From assembly GCF_014696385.1 (NCBI RefSeq), contig NZ_JACJQB010000023.1, positions 1-56,886 of the forward strand: DNA of 56,886 nucleotides, read 5' to 3'. The translations under genes and the position numbers were made by a program. This document shows, piece by piece, positions 42,260 to 50,869 of the stretch; the stretch's first letter is position 1; the number at the start of each line of letters is the position of its first letter. A model generated the notes under the pieces. The model searched no databases, was not told the origin of the DNA, and worked only from the letters and a program-made list of their open reading frames with translations. The DNA comes from Pseudanabaena mucicola FACHB-723. GTDB lineage: Bacteria > Cyanobacteriota > Cyanobacteriia > Pseudanabaenales > Pseudanabaenaceae.

Positions 42260-43072
42260 ATGCAGCAAGAACCATTGAGATCGCCTGCAAATCAAGATTA
42301 CACTTTAGAGCCAACGGGGGAAGATGACTCTGATTTTGTATTAACAACTGCACAGGAAGCGGCGATGTTGGCAGAATATGGGGATAGTCAAGAGGTTGAT
42401 CTACAAAGTCTAAGTGATGAGGATGAAGTTGAGTCAGGGACAAACCTAGAACAGGGTTTAGAGCAGGGTGTTGATGTTGTCTCTGATTTCAAGCATTTTC
42501 ATAATCACTACATTGGCAACATGGAGCTACTTGCCGATAAGCAAACCGTGATGAAATATCTTGATGCTCATCAGGGTTGGTTTAGGCGTTGCGCCCATCC
42601 TTTTAAGGCTGATCCGATTGGGGAAACGGGCTATGCCATGGGTATCGGCAAAGTAGGCGCTTTAGGCTTTCAGGTTGATGCGCGAGTGGGGCTAAATTTG
42701 TTGCCACCCGATGAAAATTGTGTTTATCGGATTGTGACAATTCCAATTCCTGAGCAAGCGCCACAGGGCTATGAGGTGGACTTCCAAGCGGAGATGCGTT
42801 TGGCGGAGAAAACCTTAGAGGTAAAAGCAGGAGATAAATCAGAGGATGCTCCATTAATCACCTGTATTGAATGGGATTTGAATCTCACGGTTTCCCTCCA
42901 TTTCCCTACTTTCATTCAGAAGCTAGCGGCCGATATGATCCAGAAGACAGGGGATAGTGTGCTTGGGTTTATTGTGCAGCGTGTCTCTAAGAGTTTGACT
43001 GCCAAAGTTCAGGATGACTTCCATAAAACCCATGAGATTAAAGTTCCCAAACAAATTAAGCTCAGAAGATAG
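42260..43072 (+). CDS. DUF1997 protein
   Basis: Soluble 270-aa protein of a family found in cyanobacteria and plant plastids, of unknown function. The first 75 residues are acidic and probably disordered. The conserved domain starts at HNHYIGNMELLADKQTVMKY and contains HQGWFRRCAHPF, GFQVDARVGLNLLPPDENCVYRI and the C-terminal helix SLTAKVQDDFHK. The fold may resemble lipid-binding START-like barrels, but that is a guess. An inverted repeat of a type scattered through cyanobacterial genomes separates it from the GvpF/L gene, 53 bases on. Confidence 0.8.
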   Translation: MQQEPLRSPANQDYTLEPTGEDDSDFVLTTAQEAAMLAEYGDSQEVDLQSLSDEDEVESGTNLEQGLEQGVDVVSDFKHFHNHYIGNMELLADKQTVMKYLDAHQGWFRRCAHPFKADPIGETGYAMGIGKVGALGFQVDARVGLNLLPPDENCVYRIVTIPIPEQAPQGYEVDFQAEMRLAEKTLEVKAGDKSEDAPLITCIEWDLNLTVSLHFPTFIQKLAADMIQKTGDSVLGFIVQRVSKSLTAKVQDDFHKTHEIKVPKQIKLRR

Positions 43073-43085
43073 CCCTCACCCCTAG

Positions 43086-43108
43086 CCCCTCTCCCTTTGG
43101 GAGAGGGG
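43086..43108. repeat. CCCCTCTCCC-TTT-GGGAGAGGGG hairpin
   Basis: A 10-bp perfect stem (43086-43095 with 43099-43108) preceded by CCCTCACCCCTAG. This sequence type is, from memory, one of the common dispersed hairpins in cyanobacterial genomes. Here it lies between DUF1997 and gvpF/L. Confidence 0.85.
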
Positions 43109-43125
43109 AACAAGAAAGAAGAAAC

Positions 43126-43821
43126 ATGATTTACACCTTTGCGATTTTACTTGCACCCGCCCCCGACGATTTACCTTTGGGAATTACGGGCAAGCCAATT
43201 CAATATTTAAATTGCGATCGCATTATTGCGGCGATCGAGCCAGATGTGGATATTGAGGCTCTCAAGTTATTACCTGAGCAGTCACTAATGCAAGCGATTA
43301 TTCAACACGATCGCCTTATTTGTGAACTCTTCGAGCATCGCACTCTCTTACCTTTGCGCTTTGGAACTGCTTTTGTTTCTATTAGCGCCTTAGAGGCTTA
43401 TTTACAAACAGAACAAGAAAGACTAGTCGCAAGTTTAAAACGCCTTGATGGTTATGCCGAATTTTTGATTACTGGCAGTGCGACAACACCTAAGGCTGAA
43501 GCTGTTAGCAATCTCAAGGGCAAAGATTATCTCTTAGCTAAGCGATCGCAATATTTGCAACAGGAACAATTGCGATCACAGTTGCAACAGGAAGTTCTCG
43601 ATTATCGACAGACAATTACTAATAGCTTAAATCCTGCTCTCTATAAACCTGAATTTCAGCATGTGGAAACTCAAGGCTCGGAAGATGTGCGGGTTTATGC
43701 GTTATTGCCGCGATCGCAGGTTGAGTTTTTACAAGAATCATTGCGATCGTGGGAAGAGCAACATTCCCATTGGCAGATCTCATGGAGTAATGCTTTGCCG
43801 CCCTATCATTTCTTGAATTAA
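43126..43821 (+). CDS. GvpL/GvpF-family gas vesicle protein
   Basis: A 231-aa member of the GvpF/L family, accessory proteins of gas vesicle assembly that contact GvpA. The N-terminal ferredoxin-like half has the family segment IQHDRLICELFEHRTLLPLR followed by FGTAFVS, and the second half has HVETQGSEDVRVYALLPRSQ. No gvpA, gvpC, gvpN or other gvp gene is adjacent. Either the rest of the cluster lies elsewhere, or this copy has a different job. Its reading frame is complete, with HIP1 sites like its neighbours. Confidence 0.85.
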   Translation: MIYTFAILLAPAPDDLPLGITGKPIQYLNCDRIIAAIEPDVDIEALKLLPEQSLMQAIIQHDRLICELFEHRTLLPLRFGTAFVSISALEAYLQTEQERLVASLKRLDGYAEFLITGSATTPKAEAVSNLKGKDYLLAKRSQYLQQEQLRSQLQQEVLDYRQTITNSLNPALYKPEFQHVETQGSEDVRVYALLPRSQVEFLQESLRSWEEQHSHWQISWSNALPPYHFLN

Positions 43822-43986
43822 TGCTGGTAGCGATATAATGAGATTAAGCTAAGTTTAAACAAGACAAAGCTATGGTTTAAAAATCAAAGTAAGTAAGCAG
43901 CCCTCAAAACATCTGATAAGCTGAACATATACCGTGATCACTCTGGTGGTCTATAGTCTTAATCAAAATTAGAATACACTTAGAAA

Positions 43987-45372
43987 ATGGAATTATCTGA
44001 TTTTCAGTTAGAAGACTATCAAGTATGGCTCAACAAAGGTCTTGAGCTAATTGATCTAGGAAAATATGAAGAAGCAATAGTTGCCTGTAATCAAGCACTA
44101 CAAATAAATCCTGATGGTCAAAAAGCATGGAGATATAGAGGCATTGCACTAGCTCTTTTAAAAAGATATGAAGAAGCATTTTCTTGCTTTGATAAAGCTT
44201 TACAAATTAATCACAACGATAGTGAGTCTTGGAAAACAAAAGGGAGTGTACTAGGTATTTGTGGCAGATATGAAGAAGAGGCTGCATCTTATAATCAGGC
44301 GTTACAAATTATACCGAATGATTATGAGGCGTGGAGTGGATTAGGCAACGCTTTAGATAGCTTAGAACAATATGAGCAGGCTATCGTAGCTTATGACAAA
44401 GCCTTGAAAATCAAACCTGACCAATACGAGGACTGGAAAGACAGAGGCATTGCACTTAGTAATTTAGGTAAGTATGAGGAAGCTATTACATCTTATAAGC
44501 GTGCATTAGAGATCAACTCTAATGATGATGAAATCTTAAAAAAAACAGGTGATGCACTATTCGCCTTGAAAAAATTTGAAAATGCAATTGAATTTTATGA
44601 TTTAGCAATTCAAATTAATCCTAATTATTATGATGCATGGGACAAGCGAGGAGACTCTTTAAAAGAATTAAAAAGTTATTCAGAATCAATAAACTCATAC
44701 AATGAAGCATTGTTAATTATTCCACATAATGAAGATGGATGGTTTAGCAGAAACCTCATACTAATTAAAACAGATAGATTTGAGGAATGTCTCGATAATC
44801 TTTTCCAGCCTTTACTATTTAAAAATGATGATAGACTATGGAATTTATTTGAATCCATTTTAAGGATTATCAAAAACAGTTATAAATCATCACAATTAGT
44901 TGAAAGAATTACTCAAACCTACAAAGATGCAATTAAATTATTGAAAGATATTGAGAATCATAATCGTCTCGTTCGGTTTAGTTCACAGCTAGGGAAAATA
45001 TTATTTGAAGTAGGTAACTACACTGAAGCAATTGAAAATCTTCAAGTTTGTGAGCAGATTTCTTTAGAATTAAATGATATTTCTAGTTTAGCCCTCACTT
45101 TATATGACTTAGCACGTTTGTATCATCTTACGGGTAGATTAGAACAAGCAAGGCTATATTTCAAAGACTCATTACGACTGTTTAGGAGATTACAAGATCC
45201 CGAAAAAATTGCAGCAGCAACATTATCATTGGGTAATTTAGAAATGCAAATTGGTAAGACTTCTCAAGCTTTAACTCACTTGAAAGAAGCAGAAACTTAT
45301 TATCAAGATCAAAATAACTCCGATCGCTTACACGAAATCAATTACTTACTCCAAATCTTACAAGTAGCTTAA
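43987..45372 (+). CDS. AT-rich TPR protein paired with an ATPase
   Basis: A 461-aa TPR protein. Seven canonical 34-residue repeats run from about residue 11 to 250 (for example GLELIDLGKYEEAIVACNQA). After a spacer of about 80 residues, the C-terminal part has longer 40-residue repeats of the MalT/LGN kind (ALTLYDLARLYHLTGRLEQA, LRLFRRLQDPEKIAAATLSL). There is no signal peptide. The gene is visibly AT-richer than its neighbours and contains no GCGATCGC site, while the TPR gene at 28901 has at least eight. That suggests later arrival. The ATPase gene starts two bases after its stop, so the two proteins probably act together. Confidence 0.85.
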   Translation: MELSDFQLEDYQVWLNKGLELIDLGKYEEAIVACNQALQINPDGQKAWRYRGIALALLKRYEEAFSCFDKALQINHNDSESWKTKGSVLGICGRYEEEAASYNQALQIIPNDYEAWSGLGNALDSLEQYEQAIVAYDKALKIKPDQYEDWKDRGIALSNLGKYEEAITSYKRALEINSNDDEILKKTGDALFALKKFENAIEFYDLAIQINPNYYDAWDKRGDSLKELKSYSESINSYNEALLIIPHNEDGWFSRNLILIKTDRFEECLDNLFQPLLFKNDDRLWNLFESILRIIKNSYKSSQLVERITQTYKDAIKLLKDIENHNRLVRFSSQLGKILFEVGNYTEAIENLQVCEQISLELNDISSLALTLYDLARLYHLTGRLEQARLYFKDSLRLFRRLQDPEKIAAATLSLGNLEMQIGKTSQALTHLKEAETYYQDQNNSDRLHEINYLLQILQVA

Positions 45373-45374
45373 TT

Positions 45375-46619
45375 ATGTCACCTAAAAAATTTCGACTTGA
45401 CGGTTATAAAGCATCTCTCAAAAAATGGGAACTACGAGAAAATCCATTTCATGCAACTCCACCCGATGATCCGCAGCTACTAGCTCAAATATTTTATGGA
45501 CGCGATCAAGAATTAGATATTGCCATTCCTACCCTCTATGAAGGTAATAATATTCTGGTGAGAGGCACTTGGGGCATTGGCAAAACAGCTCTCATCCTCA
45601 ATTTGATCTATCAACTACAACAAGAAGTAGCGGCTCAAGATGAAAAGATGTTGGTACTTTATCTGAGTAGTATTCCAGCAGATAAACCTGTAGATTTTTA
45701 TCGTTCCTTACTAATGGCGATCGCAGATAGTTTAAAAGAGCAAGATTCCGAAGCTCAGGACATTGTCAATAGTCTCTTAGGTTATTCTATCCAACGTACT
45801 AAAACTTCTACTGAAGGCAAAGTTCAATTGTGGTCAATATCTTTTAGCGTCAAAGATGAAACTCCCTCCAATCCACTTACGCCAAATACTAACGCTGATC
45901 CTTATCCTTTACTAATGCGACTATTAGATAAAGCCGAACAGAAATATAATCGCATAGTTTTTGCGATCGATGACTTTGACAAAAAAGATCCCATCGTTGT
46001 CCAAACTATTCTAGAAGGAAGCCTCGACCTTTTCCGTAACAGTAAAAATCGTGCGTTTATCATTACAGGTAGAGGCTTTACCGATCTCCAAGAAGCAACC
46101 TTAAAAGCTTTAGGCATCTTTTCAGAAGATATTAACCTTCCACCTATGGCTCCAGACGATCTGCGACACATAGCCATCAACTATCTCAATAGTGCCAGAA
46201 AATCTTTCCGTGATGATTGTTATCCTTTTACTGATGAAGTGATGTCATTAATCACTGACTATGCCCAAGGATTTCCTCGCCAACTAAACACCATTTGCGA
46301 GAAAGTGCTACGCCAAGCTGCATCTAAAGGATACGACGAAATTAATTTAGAAGCTTTTACAGATGTCTGGCAACTAGTCCAACAAGACTATACACGTTCT
46401 ATTTCTCCTCAATTACGTCATTTACTCTATGTTGCCCACCAAGCTGGAGGCATAAGCGAAGATATTGAAGATGAAGATCTAGCCAAACTAGATGTCCTAA
46501 CCTATGTCTCATTATTACCAAAACTCAAATCGATGGAAGATCTAGGAGTATTAATTCGTCGAGAAGATGAAGGCGGTATTCGTTTTTTACCATCTAAACT
46601 ATTTCAACCTCCTACATAA
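45375..46619 (+). CDS. AAA/STAND-like P-loop ATPase
   Basis: A 414-aa ATPase. The N-terminal segment LRENPFHATPPDDPQLLAQI leads to a GRDQEL box, as in Orc1/Cdc6- and STAND-like ATPases. Walker A is GTWGIGKT (64-71, Lys 70), Walker B is FAIDDFD (197-203), and a sensor-1-like strand is FIITGRGFTD (about 228-237). GFPRQLNTICEKVLRQA near residue 300 resembles the sensor-2/lid helices, and the C terminus looks like a winged helix ending in GGIRFLPSKLFQ. It lies two bases after the TPR gene. Such ATPase modules occur in signalling and in defence NTPases, but no effector domain is present in this protein. One HIP1 site (45717-45724). Confidence 0.8.
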   Translation: MSPKKFRLDGYKASLKKWELRENPFHATPPDDPQLLAQIFYGRDQELDIAIPTLYEGNNILVRGTWGIGKTALILNLIYQLQQEVAAQDEKMLVLYLSSIPADKPVDFYRSLLMAIADSLKEQDSEAQDIVNSLLGYSIQRTKTSTEGKVQLWSISFSVKDETPSNPLTPNTNADPYPLLMRLLDKAEQKYNRIVFAIDDFDKKDPIVVQTILEGSLDLFRNSKNRAFIITGRGFTDLQEATLKALGIFSEDINLPPMAPDDLRHIAINYLNSARKSFRDDCYPFTDEVMSLITDYAQGFPRQLNTICEKVLRQAASKGYDEINLEAFTDVWQLVQQDYTRSISPQLRHLLYVAHQAGGISEDIEDEDLAKLDVLTYVSLLPKLKSMEDLGVLIRREDEGGIRFLPSKLFQPPT

Positions 46620-46662
46620 TTTCCAAATACCTTTTCAAGCCTTGATACAATAGGAGAAAACC

Positions 46663-46893
46663 ATGATTACAACTACAGAAATCTTCCAAACCATTACCAA
46701 ACCTTCTCAAGAAGACCGCTTCCAAATCGCAGAAACACTTTTACAAAGACTGCTAACTCAGACAAAACCCACCCGCACCCAAATCAACCAGCAGCTAAAA
46801 ATCGCCGCCTTACTTGCCGTTGACGACTACACCAACGATCCAGAACTAACAGCCCTAACTGCCCTTGATGGCGAGGACTTATACGAATATTAG
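46663..46893 (+). CDS. Small antitoxin-like protein without an adjacent toxin
   Basis: A 76-aa acidic protein ending in ALTALDGEDLYEY. Small cyanobacterial proteins with the ending DGEDFYE typically precede MazF/PemK-type toxins and are taken to be their antitoxins; that is from memory. The N-terminal helix (EDRFQIAETLLQRLL) could be the DNA-binding or dimer part. GGAGAA lies eight bases before the ATG. The next gene is another antitoxin (vapB), so the toxin that should follow is missing. Confidence 0.55.
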   Translation: MITTTEIFQTITKPSQEDRFQIAETLLQRLLTQTKPTRTQINQQLKIAALLAVDDYTNDPELTALTALDGEDLYEY

Positions 46894-46925
46894 ATATACA
46901 ATATTACGATACAAGGAGAAAACCC

Positions 46926-47192
46926 ATGCAACTAAACGTAAATCTTGAAGAAGAAGAAATTACAAAACTTTCTACAATTCAAAAGATAACAGGCAAAGAC
47001 TTAACAGAAGTATTACGAACAGCGATTGATCGCTATCATCAACAAGTTAATAAAGCACCCATACAAAAAAGTCCCCTCCAAATATTTACAGAACTCGGCT
47101 TAGTTGGATGTATTGAAGGAGATCCCGATCTCTCAACCAACTACAAATCCGTAGTCAAATCCTACATTCTCAAAAAACATGATCATCATTGA
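46926..47192 (+). CDS. Ribbon-helix-helix antitoxin (VapB-like)
   Basis: An 88-aa protein whose N-terminal half (MQLNVNLEEEEITKLSTIQK, then DLTEVLRTAIDRYHQQ) has the strand-helix-helix pattern of RHH antitoxins. Such proteins bind their own promoter and cover the toxin's active site through the C-terminal tail. AAGGAGAA sits close to the ATG. Its 3' end overlaps the start of a PIN-domain toxin gene by 14 bases, the usual coupled layout, but that toxin gene is broken. Confidence 0.75.
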   Translation: MQLNVNLEEEEITKLSTIQKITGKDLTEVLRTAIDRYHQQVNKAPIQKSPLQIFTELGLVGCIEGDPDLSTNYKSVVKSYILKKHDHH

Positions 47193-47571
47193 TACAGGAG
47201 CCTTTGTCGCACTGTTCAATCGCCGAGATTCTGCACATCTAGCAGCGCAAAAAGCCTTTGAAACAATCCAAGAACCAATGATTACGACATTCCCTGTCAT
47301 CCTGTTACTTCCTAGCCGCAACAGTCAGCCACACCGCCCAATCGAATTTTCTTAAAAGCTTTGTCCTAGGAGCATTTCAAATATTCGACCTTGAACCAAC
47401 TCACATCGATCGGATGATCATTCTCATGGAAAAATACGCAGATCTCCCAATGGATATGGCAGATGCCTCTTTAGAGCAGTTAAACAGTGGACGCATATTA
47501 ACCCCGTCGATTGCCGCGATTTCAATGTCTATCGCTGGAATAATAAGCCATTTGAGAACCTTTTGATTTAG
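47179..47571 (+). pseudogene. Frame-shifted PIN-domain toxin gene (vapC remnant)
   Basis: The start MIIIDTGAFVALFNRRDSAH shows the first PIN acidic residue (D5) in frame with the ATG at 47179. That frame runs into TAA at 47353-47355. The domain continues in a second frame from about 47303 (CYFLAATVSHTAQSNFLKSF to PMDMADASLEQLNSGRIL). It returns to the first frame after the CCCC at 47502-47505 (VDCRDFNVYRWNNKPFENLL) and ends at TAG 47569-47571. The segment that should hold the second PIN acid (TEA-C) is deleted, and a short piece after ADASL also seems lost. Two frameshifts and a lost catalytic Glu mean no active RNase. Confidence 0.85.
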
Positions 47572-47675
47572 CGCCGCGATCGCCACTTTCCAGCCTTGAG
47601 ATGAATGATAAAGCTGAGATTGTTATATTGGAGATAGTAAATCCCTCTAGAGTAAGCGATCGCAATATCAAGACC

Positions 47676-48890
47676 ATGACTTTTGCCACCACAGCCTCAC
47701 CCACCCATAATAATTTCAAGATTCGCCCAGATATCCTCGAACTGCAACCTAGCCTCGTGCAATGGCGGCGAGACTTTCATCGATTTCCTGAACTTGGTTT
47801 TCAAGAAAAGCGCACCTCCACAGCCATTGCCGAAAAACTCACTGCATGGGGCATCCCCCATCAAACAGGCATCGCACAGACAGGTGTTGTTGCCACAATT
47901 ACAGGCAAGGAACATGGCAATAACAAGGTTTTGGCGATCCGTGCTGATATGGATGCGCTACCAATTCACGAAGAAAATATTGTGGGATACAAATCCCAAA
48001 TTGACGGGCTGATGCACGCCTGTGGTCATGACGGACATACTGCGATCGCAATTGGTACTGCCAAATATCTTTGGGAACATCGGGCTGACTTTAGTGGAAC
48101 TGTCAAAATCATTTTCCAACCCGCCGAGGAGGGACCGGGGGGTGCAAAACCGATGATTGAAGCAGGCGTATTAGAAAACCCTAAGGTTGATGCGTTGATT
48201 GGTTTACATGTCTGGAATAACCTTCCCCTTGGCACAGTTGGAGTGCGTTCGGGCGCATTGATGGCGGCAACAGAATACTTCCATTGCAAAATTATTGGCA
48301 GGGGTGGACATGGTGCGCTTCCCCATCAAACTATTGACTCAATTTTGGTGGCATCTCAAGTCGTCAATGCTATCCATAGCATTGTTTCCCGCAACATCAG
48401 CCCCCTAGAGTCCGCCGTTATTAGCATCGGCGAGTTTCATGCGGGTTCAGCAACCAATATCATTGCCGATTCCGCTAAAATTAGTGGCACAGTCAGATTT
48501 TTTAATTCTGAAGTTGGCGCAAAACTATTACTACGCTTAGAAGAAGTAATCGCAGGAGTCTGTGCTGCCCATGGCGCGGAATACGAGTTTGAATATACAA
48601 AACTCTATCCTCCTGTGATCAATGACTTTGCGATCGCAGAATTAGTCCGCTCTGTTGCCGAAAATGTAATCGAGACAACCACAGGCATCGTTCCCGAATG
48701 TCAAACCATGGGCGGCGAAGATGTATCCTTCTTTTTAGAAGCCGTCCCTGGCTGCTACTTCTTCCTTGGTTCGGCAAATCCAGACAAGGGCTTAGCCTAT
48801 CCCCACCACCATCCGCGCTTCAACTTTGATGAGGCTGTGCTAGCAACAGGTGTAGAGATTTTTGCGCGTTGTGTAGAGAAGTTTTTGTAA
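47676..48890 (+). CDS. M20-family amidohydrolase (N-acyl-amino-acid hydrolase)
   Basis: A 404-aa metal-dependent peptidase of the M20D (HipO/AMA/ILR1-like) type that removes acyl groups from N-acyl amino acids or similar conjugates. Metal and catalytic motifs: RADMDALPI, MHACGHDGHTA (Cys and His ligands), PAEEGPGGAKPMIEAG (catalytic Glu and ligand Glu), and the late GGEDVSFF with PHHHPRFNFDEA carrying the last His. The dimerisation lobe lies between. The frame is open from 47601, but the ATG at 47676 is the natural start. It contains several HIP1 sites and so looks resident, next to the decayed toxin region. Confidence 0.9.
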   Translation: MTFATTASPTHNNFKIRPDILELQPSLVQWRRDFHRFPELGFQEKRTSTAIAEKLTAWGIPHQTGIAQTGVVATITGKEHGNNKVLAIRADMDALPIHEENIVGYKSQIDGLMHACGHDGHTAIAIGTAKYLWEHRADFSGTVKIIFQPAEEGPGGAKPMIEAGVLENPKVDALIGLHVWNNLPLGTVGVRSGALMAATEYFHCKIIGRGGHGALPHQTIDSILVASQVVNAIHSIVSRNISPLESAVISIGEFHAGSATNIIADSAKISGTVRFFNSEVGAKLLLRLEEVIAGVCAAHGAEYEFEYTKLYPPVINDFAIAELVRSVAENVIETTTGIVPECQTMGGEDVSFFLEAVPGCYFFLGSANPDKGLAYPHHHPRFNFDEAVLATGVEIFARCVEKFL

Positions 48891-49010
48891 TAAAGGATGA
48901 GAGCAGATCATTCTTTTGTAGGATGGTGAACTATGGTGCTGAGGAATATGCTCTGTCTGACAGATTAAGATTACAAATCTGAACCAGTCCAACTGATGGA
49001 GGTTAAGTAA

Positions 49011-49310
49011 ATGAGTACCCAAGAAGCTACTATTATCGCACTACAAAACCGCGTTGAGTATCTAGAGGCTCATCTCCATCTTGCGTTGAGAGTTTTAAGG
49101 GAAATTGAGCAAGATAGCCAAGATTTATCGCCAAGTTTAGATTCTCAATTTCAAAGTCAAACGATCGATGTGATCCCCACTAGCAAGGTGGAATTGCCAA
49201 CTTTTTTAAATTACCGCACATGGAAACATCCTCTTGAAGTGCAACCCTATCTCGAAAAAAATTTAGAAAAGAAAGAGCAACAAGACTATCTGGTTGCCAA
49301 AGTGTCCTAA
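49011..49310 (+). CDS. Small coiled-coil protein of unknown function
   Basis: Not recognised. The 99-aa product starts with a helical heptad region (QNRVEYLEAHLHLALRVLRE), typical of a short coiled coil. A polar linker follows, then FLNYRTWKHPLEVQPYLEKN and a Lys/Glu-rich end. No membrane segment or signal. GGAGG lies about 11 bases before the ATG, which supports translation. A perfect bidirectional terminator follows. Confidence 0.7.
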   Translation: MSTQEATIIALQNRVEYLEAHLHLALRVLREIEQDSQDLSPSLDSQFQSQTIDVIPTSKVELPTFLNYRTWKHPLEVQPYLEKNLEKKEQQDYLVAKVS

Positions 49311-49325
49311 GCTCATTAATTTTTT

Positions 49326-49360
49326 AAACAAAAAGGCTCTCACTGAGAGCCTTTTTGTTT
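49326..49360. terminator. Bidirectional terminator before the WecA-like gene
   Basis: A 16-bp perfect stem (49326-49341 with 49345-49360) around ACT, core AAAGGCTCTC, flanked by A- and T-runs. It separates convergent genes. Confidence 0.92.
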
Positions 49361-49362
49361 GT

Positions 49363-50445
49363 TTACTCCTTTTGCGATCGCAGTTCCTTCGCCCTAATGC
49401 GCTGCCAGACTTTCCAACAAGCATAGATCATCAGTAGGGTACTAATCGCCGCATAGCTGCCACCTGCGGGCATCCCTGAAATTGCCATGGCAATACTACC
49501 CACCCAAAGCGTCAGGGCATAAATAAATAGCACTGTAAGGCGTTTGGATACACCAGCTTTAACTAAACGATGGTGTAAATGTTGGTTGCCCGCCGCCATC
49601 GGTGACTCACCTCGGATCAAGCGCTGCAAAATAACCGCAGTGGCATCAATAATCGGCACTGCCAAAATCATATAGGGAAGGATCAGGGCAACGGTTGCCA
49701 CGGCTTTCACCAAGCCAATCACACTCACCCCTGCAAGGGTAAAGCCCAAAAAGTATGCCCCACCATCACCCATAAAGATCTCAGCAGAGCTTTTGGGCTT
49801 AAAGTTATAGCGCAAGAAACCTAAGCAACCTCCTGCCAGTGCCGCCGCAATCAAAGCCGCCGCAGGTTGTTTCATAAATAGACTGGTAATCAACAGTACC
49901 GCCGCCGCAATGGTGGTTACGCCTGCCGCTAATCCATCGAGTCCATCCAGCCAATTAATCGCGTTTGCCATCCCCGACAGCCACACCATTGTAATTGGCA
50001 AGCTGAGCCAACCAAATTTGATCAATCCAATAAATGGAACCGTAATAAAGTCAATTCTGACTCCTACGCGCCAAGCTGCTGCCGAGACTGCCAACTGAGC
50101 AATCAGTCGCGGTAATGGCGGTAAATTAAACAGATCGTCGGCAAAGCCAATCAGGAAAAATGCTGCCCCACCAATAGTGACACCCCAGACCTCGTACTCC
50201 CGCTCGGTTGGCAAAATGCCAAACCAACCTAAAGACCAAACGATCAGTAGGGCTGTGACACTACCTAAAAAGATCGCCACACCACCCACGCGAACAACGG
50301 GAGTCGTGTGCATTTTGCGGCTATTGGGCTTGTCTACCAATCCTGCTTGTAGCCCATAATGACGGATAACTGGTGTACTTAGCCAGACTGCGATCGCAGA
50401 GAGCGTAAAGGCGACCAAGTAAGGAATGGCATTTGGATGCAACAT
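49363..50445 (-). CDS. MraY/WecA-family sugar-phosphate transferase
   Basis: Transfers a sugar phosphate (probably GlcNAc-1-P) from a UDP-sugar to a lipid carrier at the start of polysaccharide or O-antigen synthesis. The 360-aa product has about eleven membrane helices. Loop motifs of the family are DKPNSRKMHTTPVVRVGG, GFADDLFNLPP (Asp pair), NAINWLDGLDGLAAG and FMGDGGAYFLGF. The final loop has MAAGNQHLHHRLVKAG with the HxHHR motif that marks WecA-type enzymes. The frame is open to 50523, but the ATG at 50445 removes an unlikely leader. wecB, which acts on UDP-GlcNAc, lies 4 kb downstream in the window. Confidence 0.88.
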   Translation of the reverse strand: MLHPNAIPYLVAFTLSAIAVWLSTPVIRHYGLQAGLVDKPNSRKMHTTPVVRVGGVAIFLGSVTALLIVWSLGWFGILPTEREYEVWGVTIGGAAFFLIGFADDLFNLPPLPRLIAQLAVSAAAWRVGVRIDFITVPFIGLIKFGWLSLPITMVWLSGMANAINWLDGLDGLAAGVTTIAAAVLLITSLFMKQPAAALIAAALAGGCLGFLRYNFKPKSSAEIFMGDGGAYFLGFTLAGVSVIGLVKAVATVALILPYMILAVPIIDATAVILQRLIRGESPMAAGNQHLHHRLVKAGVSKRLTVLFIYALTLWVGSIAMAISGMPAGGSYAAISTLLMIYACWKVWQRIRAKELRSQKE

Positions 50446-50656
50446 TACGGAAGTTAAGGGGATTGAGTGTTTAAGTTGGCTGAATTTATGCCGTAAGCAT
50501 AGCACTGGATGGGTGAAACGCACATGCTCAGAGCATTGATCAACATGGGATTGAGCAAGACTCTGAGACGAGTTTCAAATTTAGGGCAAAAATCATGTTA
50601 AGATTGTAAGCCGTGTGAAAAATTTCCATCATCAAGTAAGCGTTAGAGATTAGTTC

Positions 50657-50782
50657 ATGAAAGTTGTTAGCTCTCTGAGATCGGCAAAAACTCGCCATAA
50701 AGACTGCAAAGTTGTACGTCGTCGCGGCAGAATTTATGTCATTTGTAAGTCAAACCCAAAGTTCAAAGCTCGTCAAGGATAA
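50657..50782 (+). CDS. rpmJ: Ribosomal protein L36, zinc-independent (YkgO) type
   Basis: A 41-aa basic protein of the large ribosomal subunit, [18 protein letters not shown] followed by [18 protein letters not shown]. The classical L36 binds zinc with three cysteines and a histidine. Here only C17 and C30 remain and the CxxC and final His are missing, so this is the C-minus form, like E. coli YkgO. In other bacteria that form can be controlled by the zinc repressor Zur, but I found no clear Zur box in the 133 bases upstream. The gene is monocistronic and ends at a very strong terminator. Confidence 0.9.
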   Translation: MKVVSSLRSAKTRHKDCKVVRRRGRIYVICKSNPKFKARQG

Positions 50783-50805
50783 TCAGCAATTTTGCGTTAT
50801 TTATC

Positions 50806-50843
50806 AAAAGAAAAAGACCGTCGTACGACGGTCTTTTTCTTTT
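50806..50843 (+). terminator. Terminator after rpmJ
   Basis: A 19-bp perfect palindrome (50806-50824 with 50825-50843, no spacer) with centre GACCGTCGTACGACGGTC. The A-run before it and T-run after it make it bidirectional in principle. Confidence 0.92.
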
Positions 50844-50869
50844 TTGGGCGACTGCGTTAAAATAAATCC

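Noticed and set aside
50524-50656. Zur box before the L36 gene
   Set aside because: I looked for a TGATAA-type palindrome and saw no convincing one.
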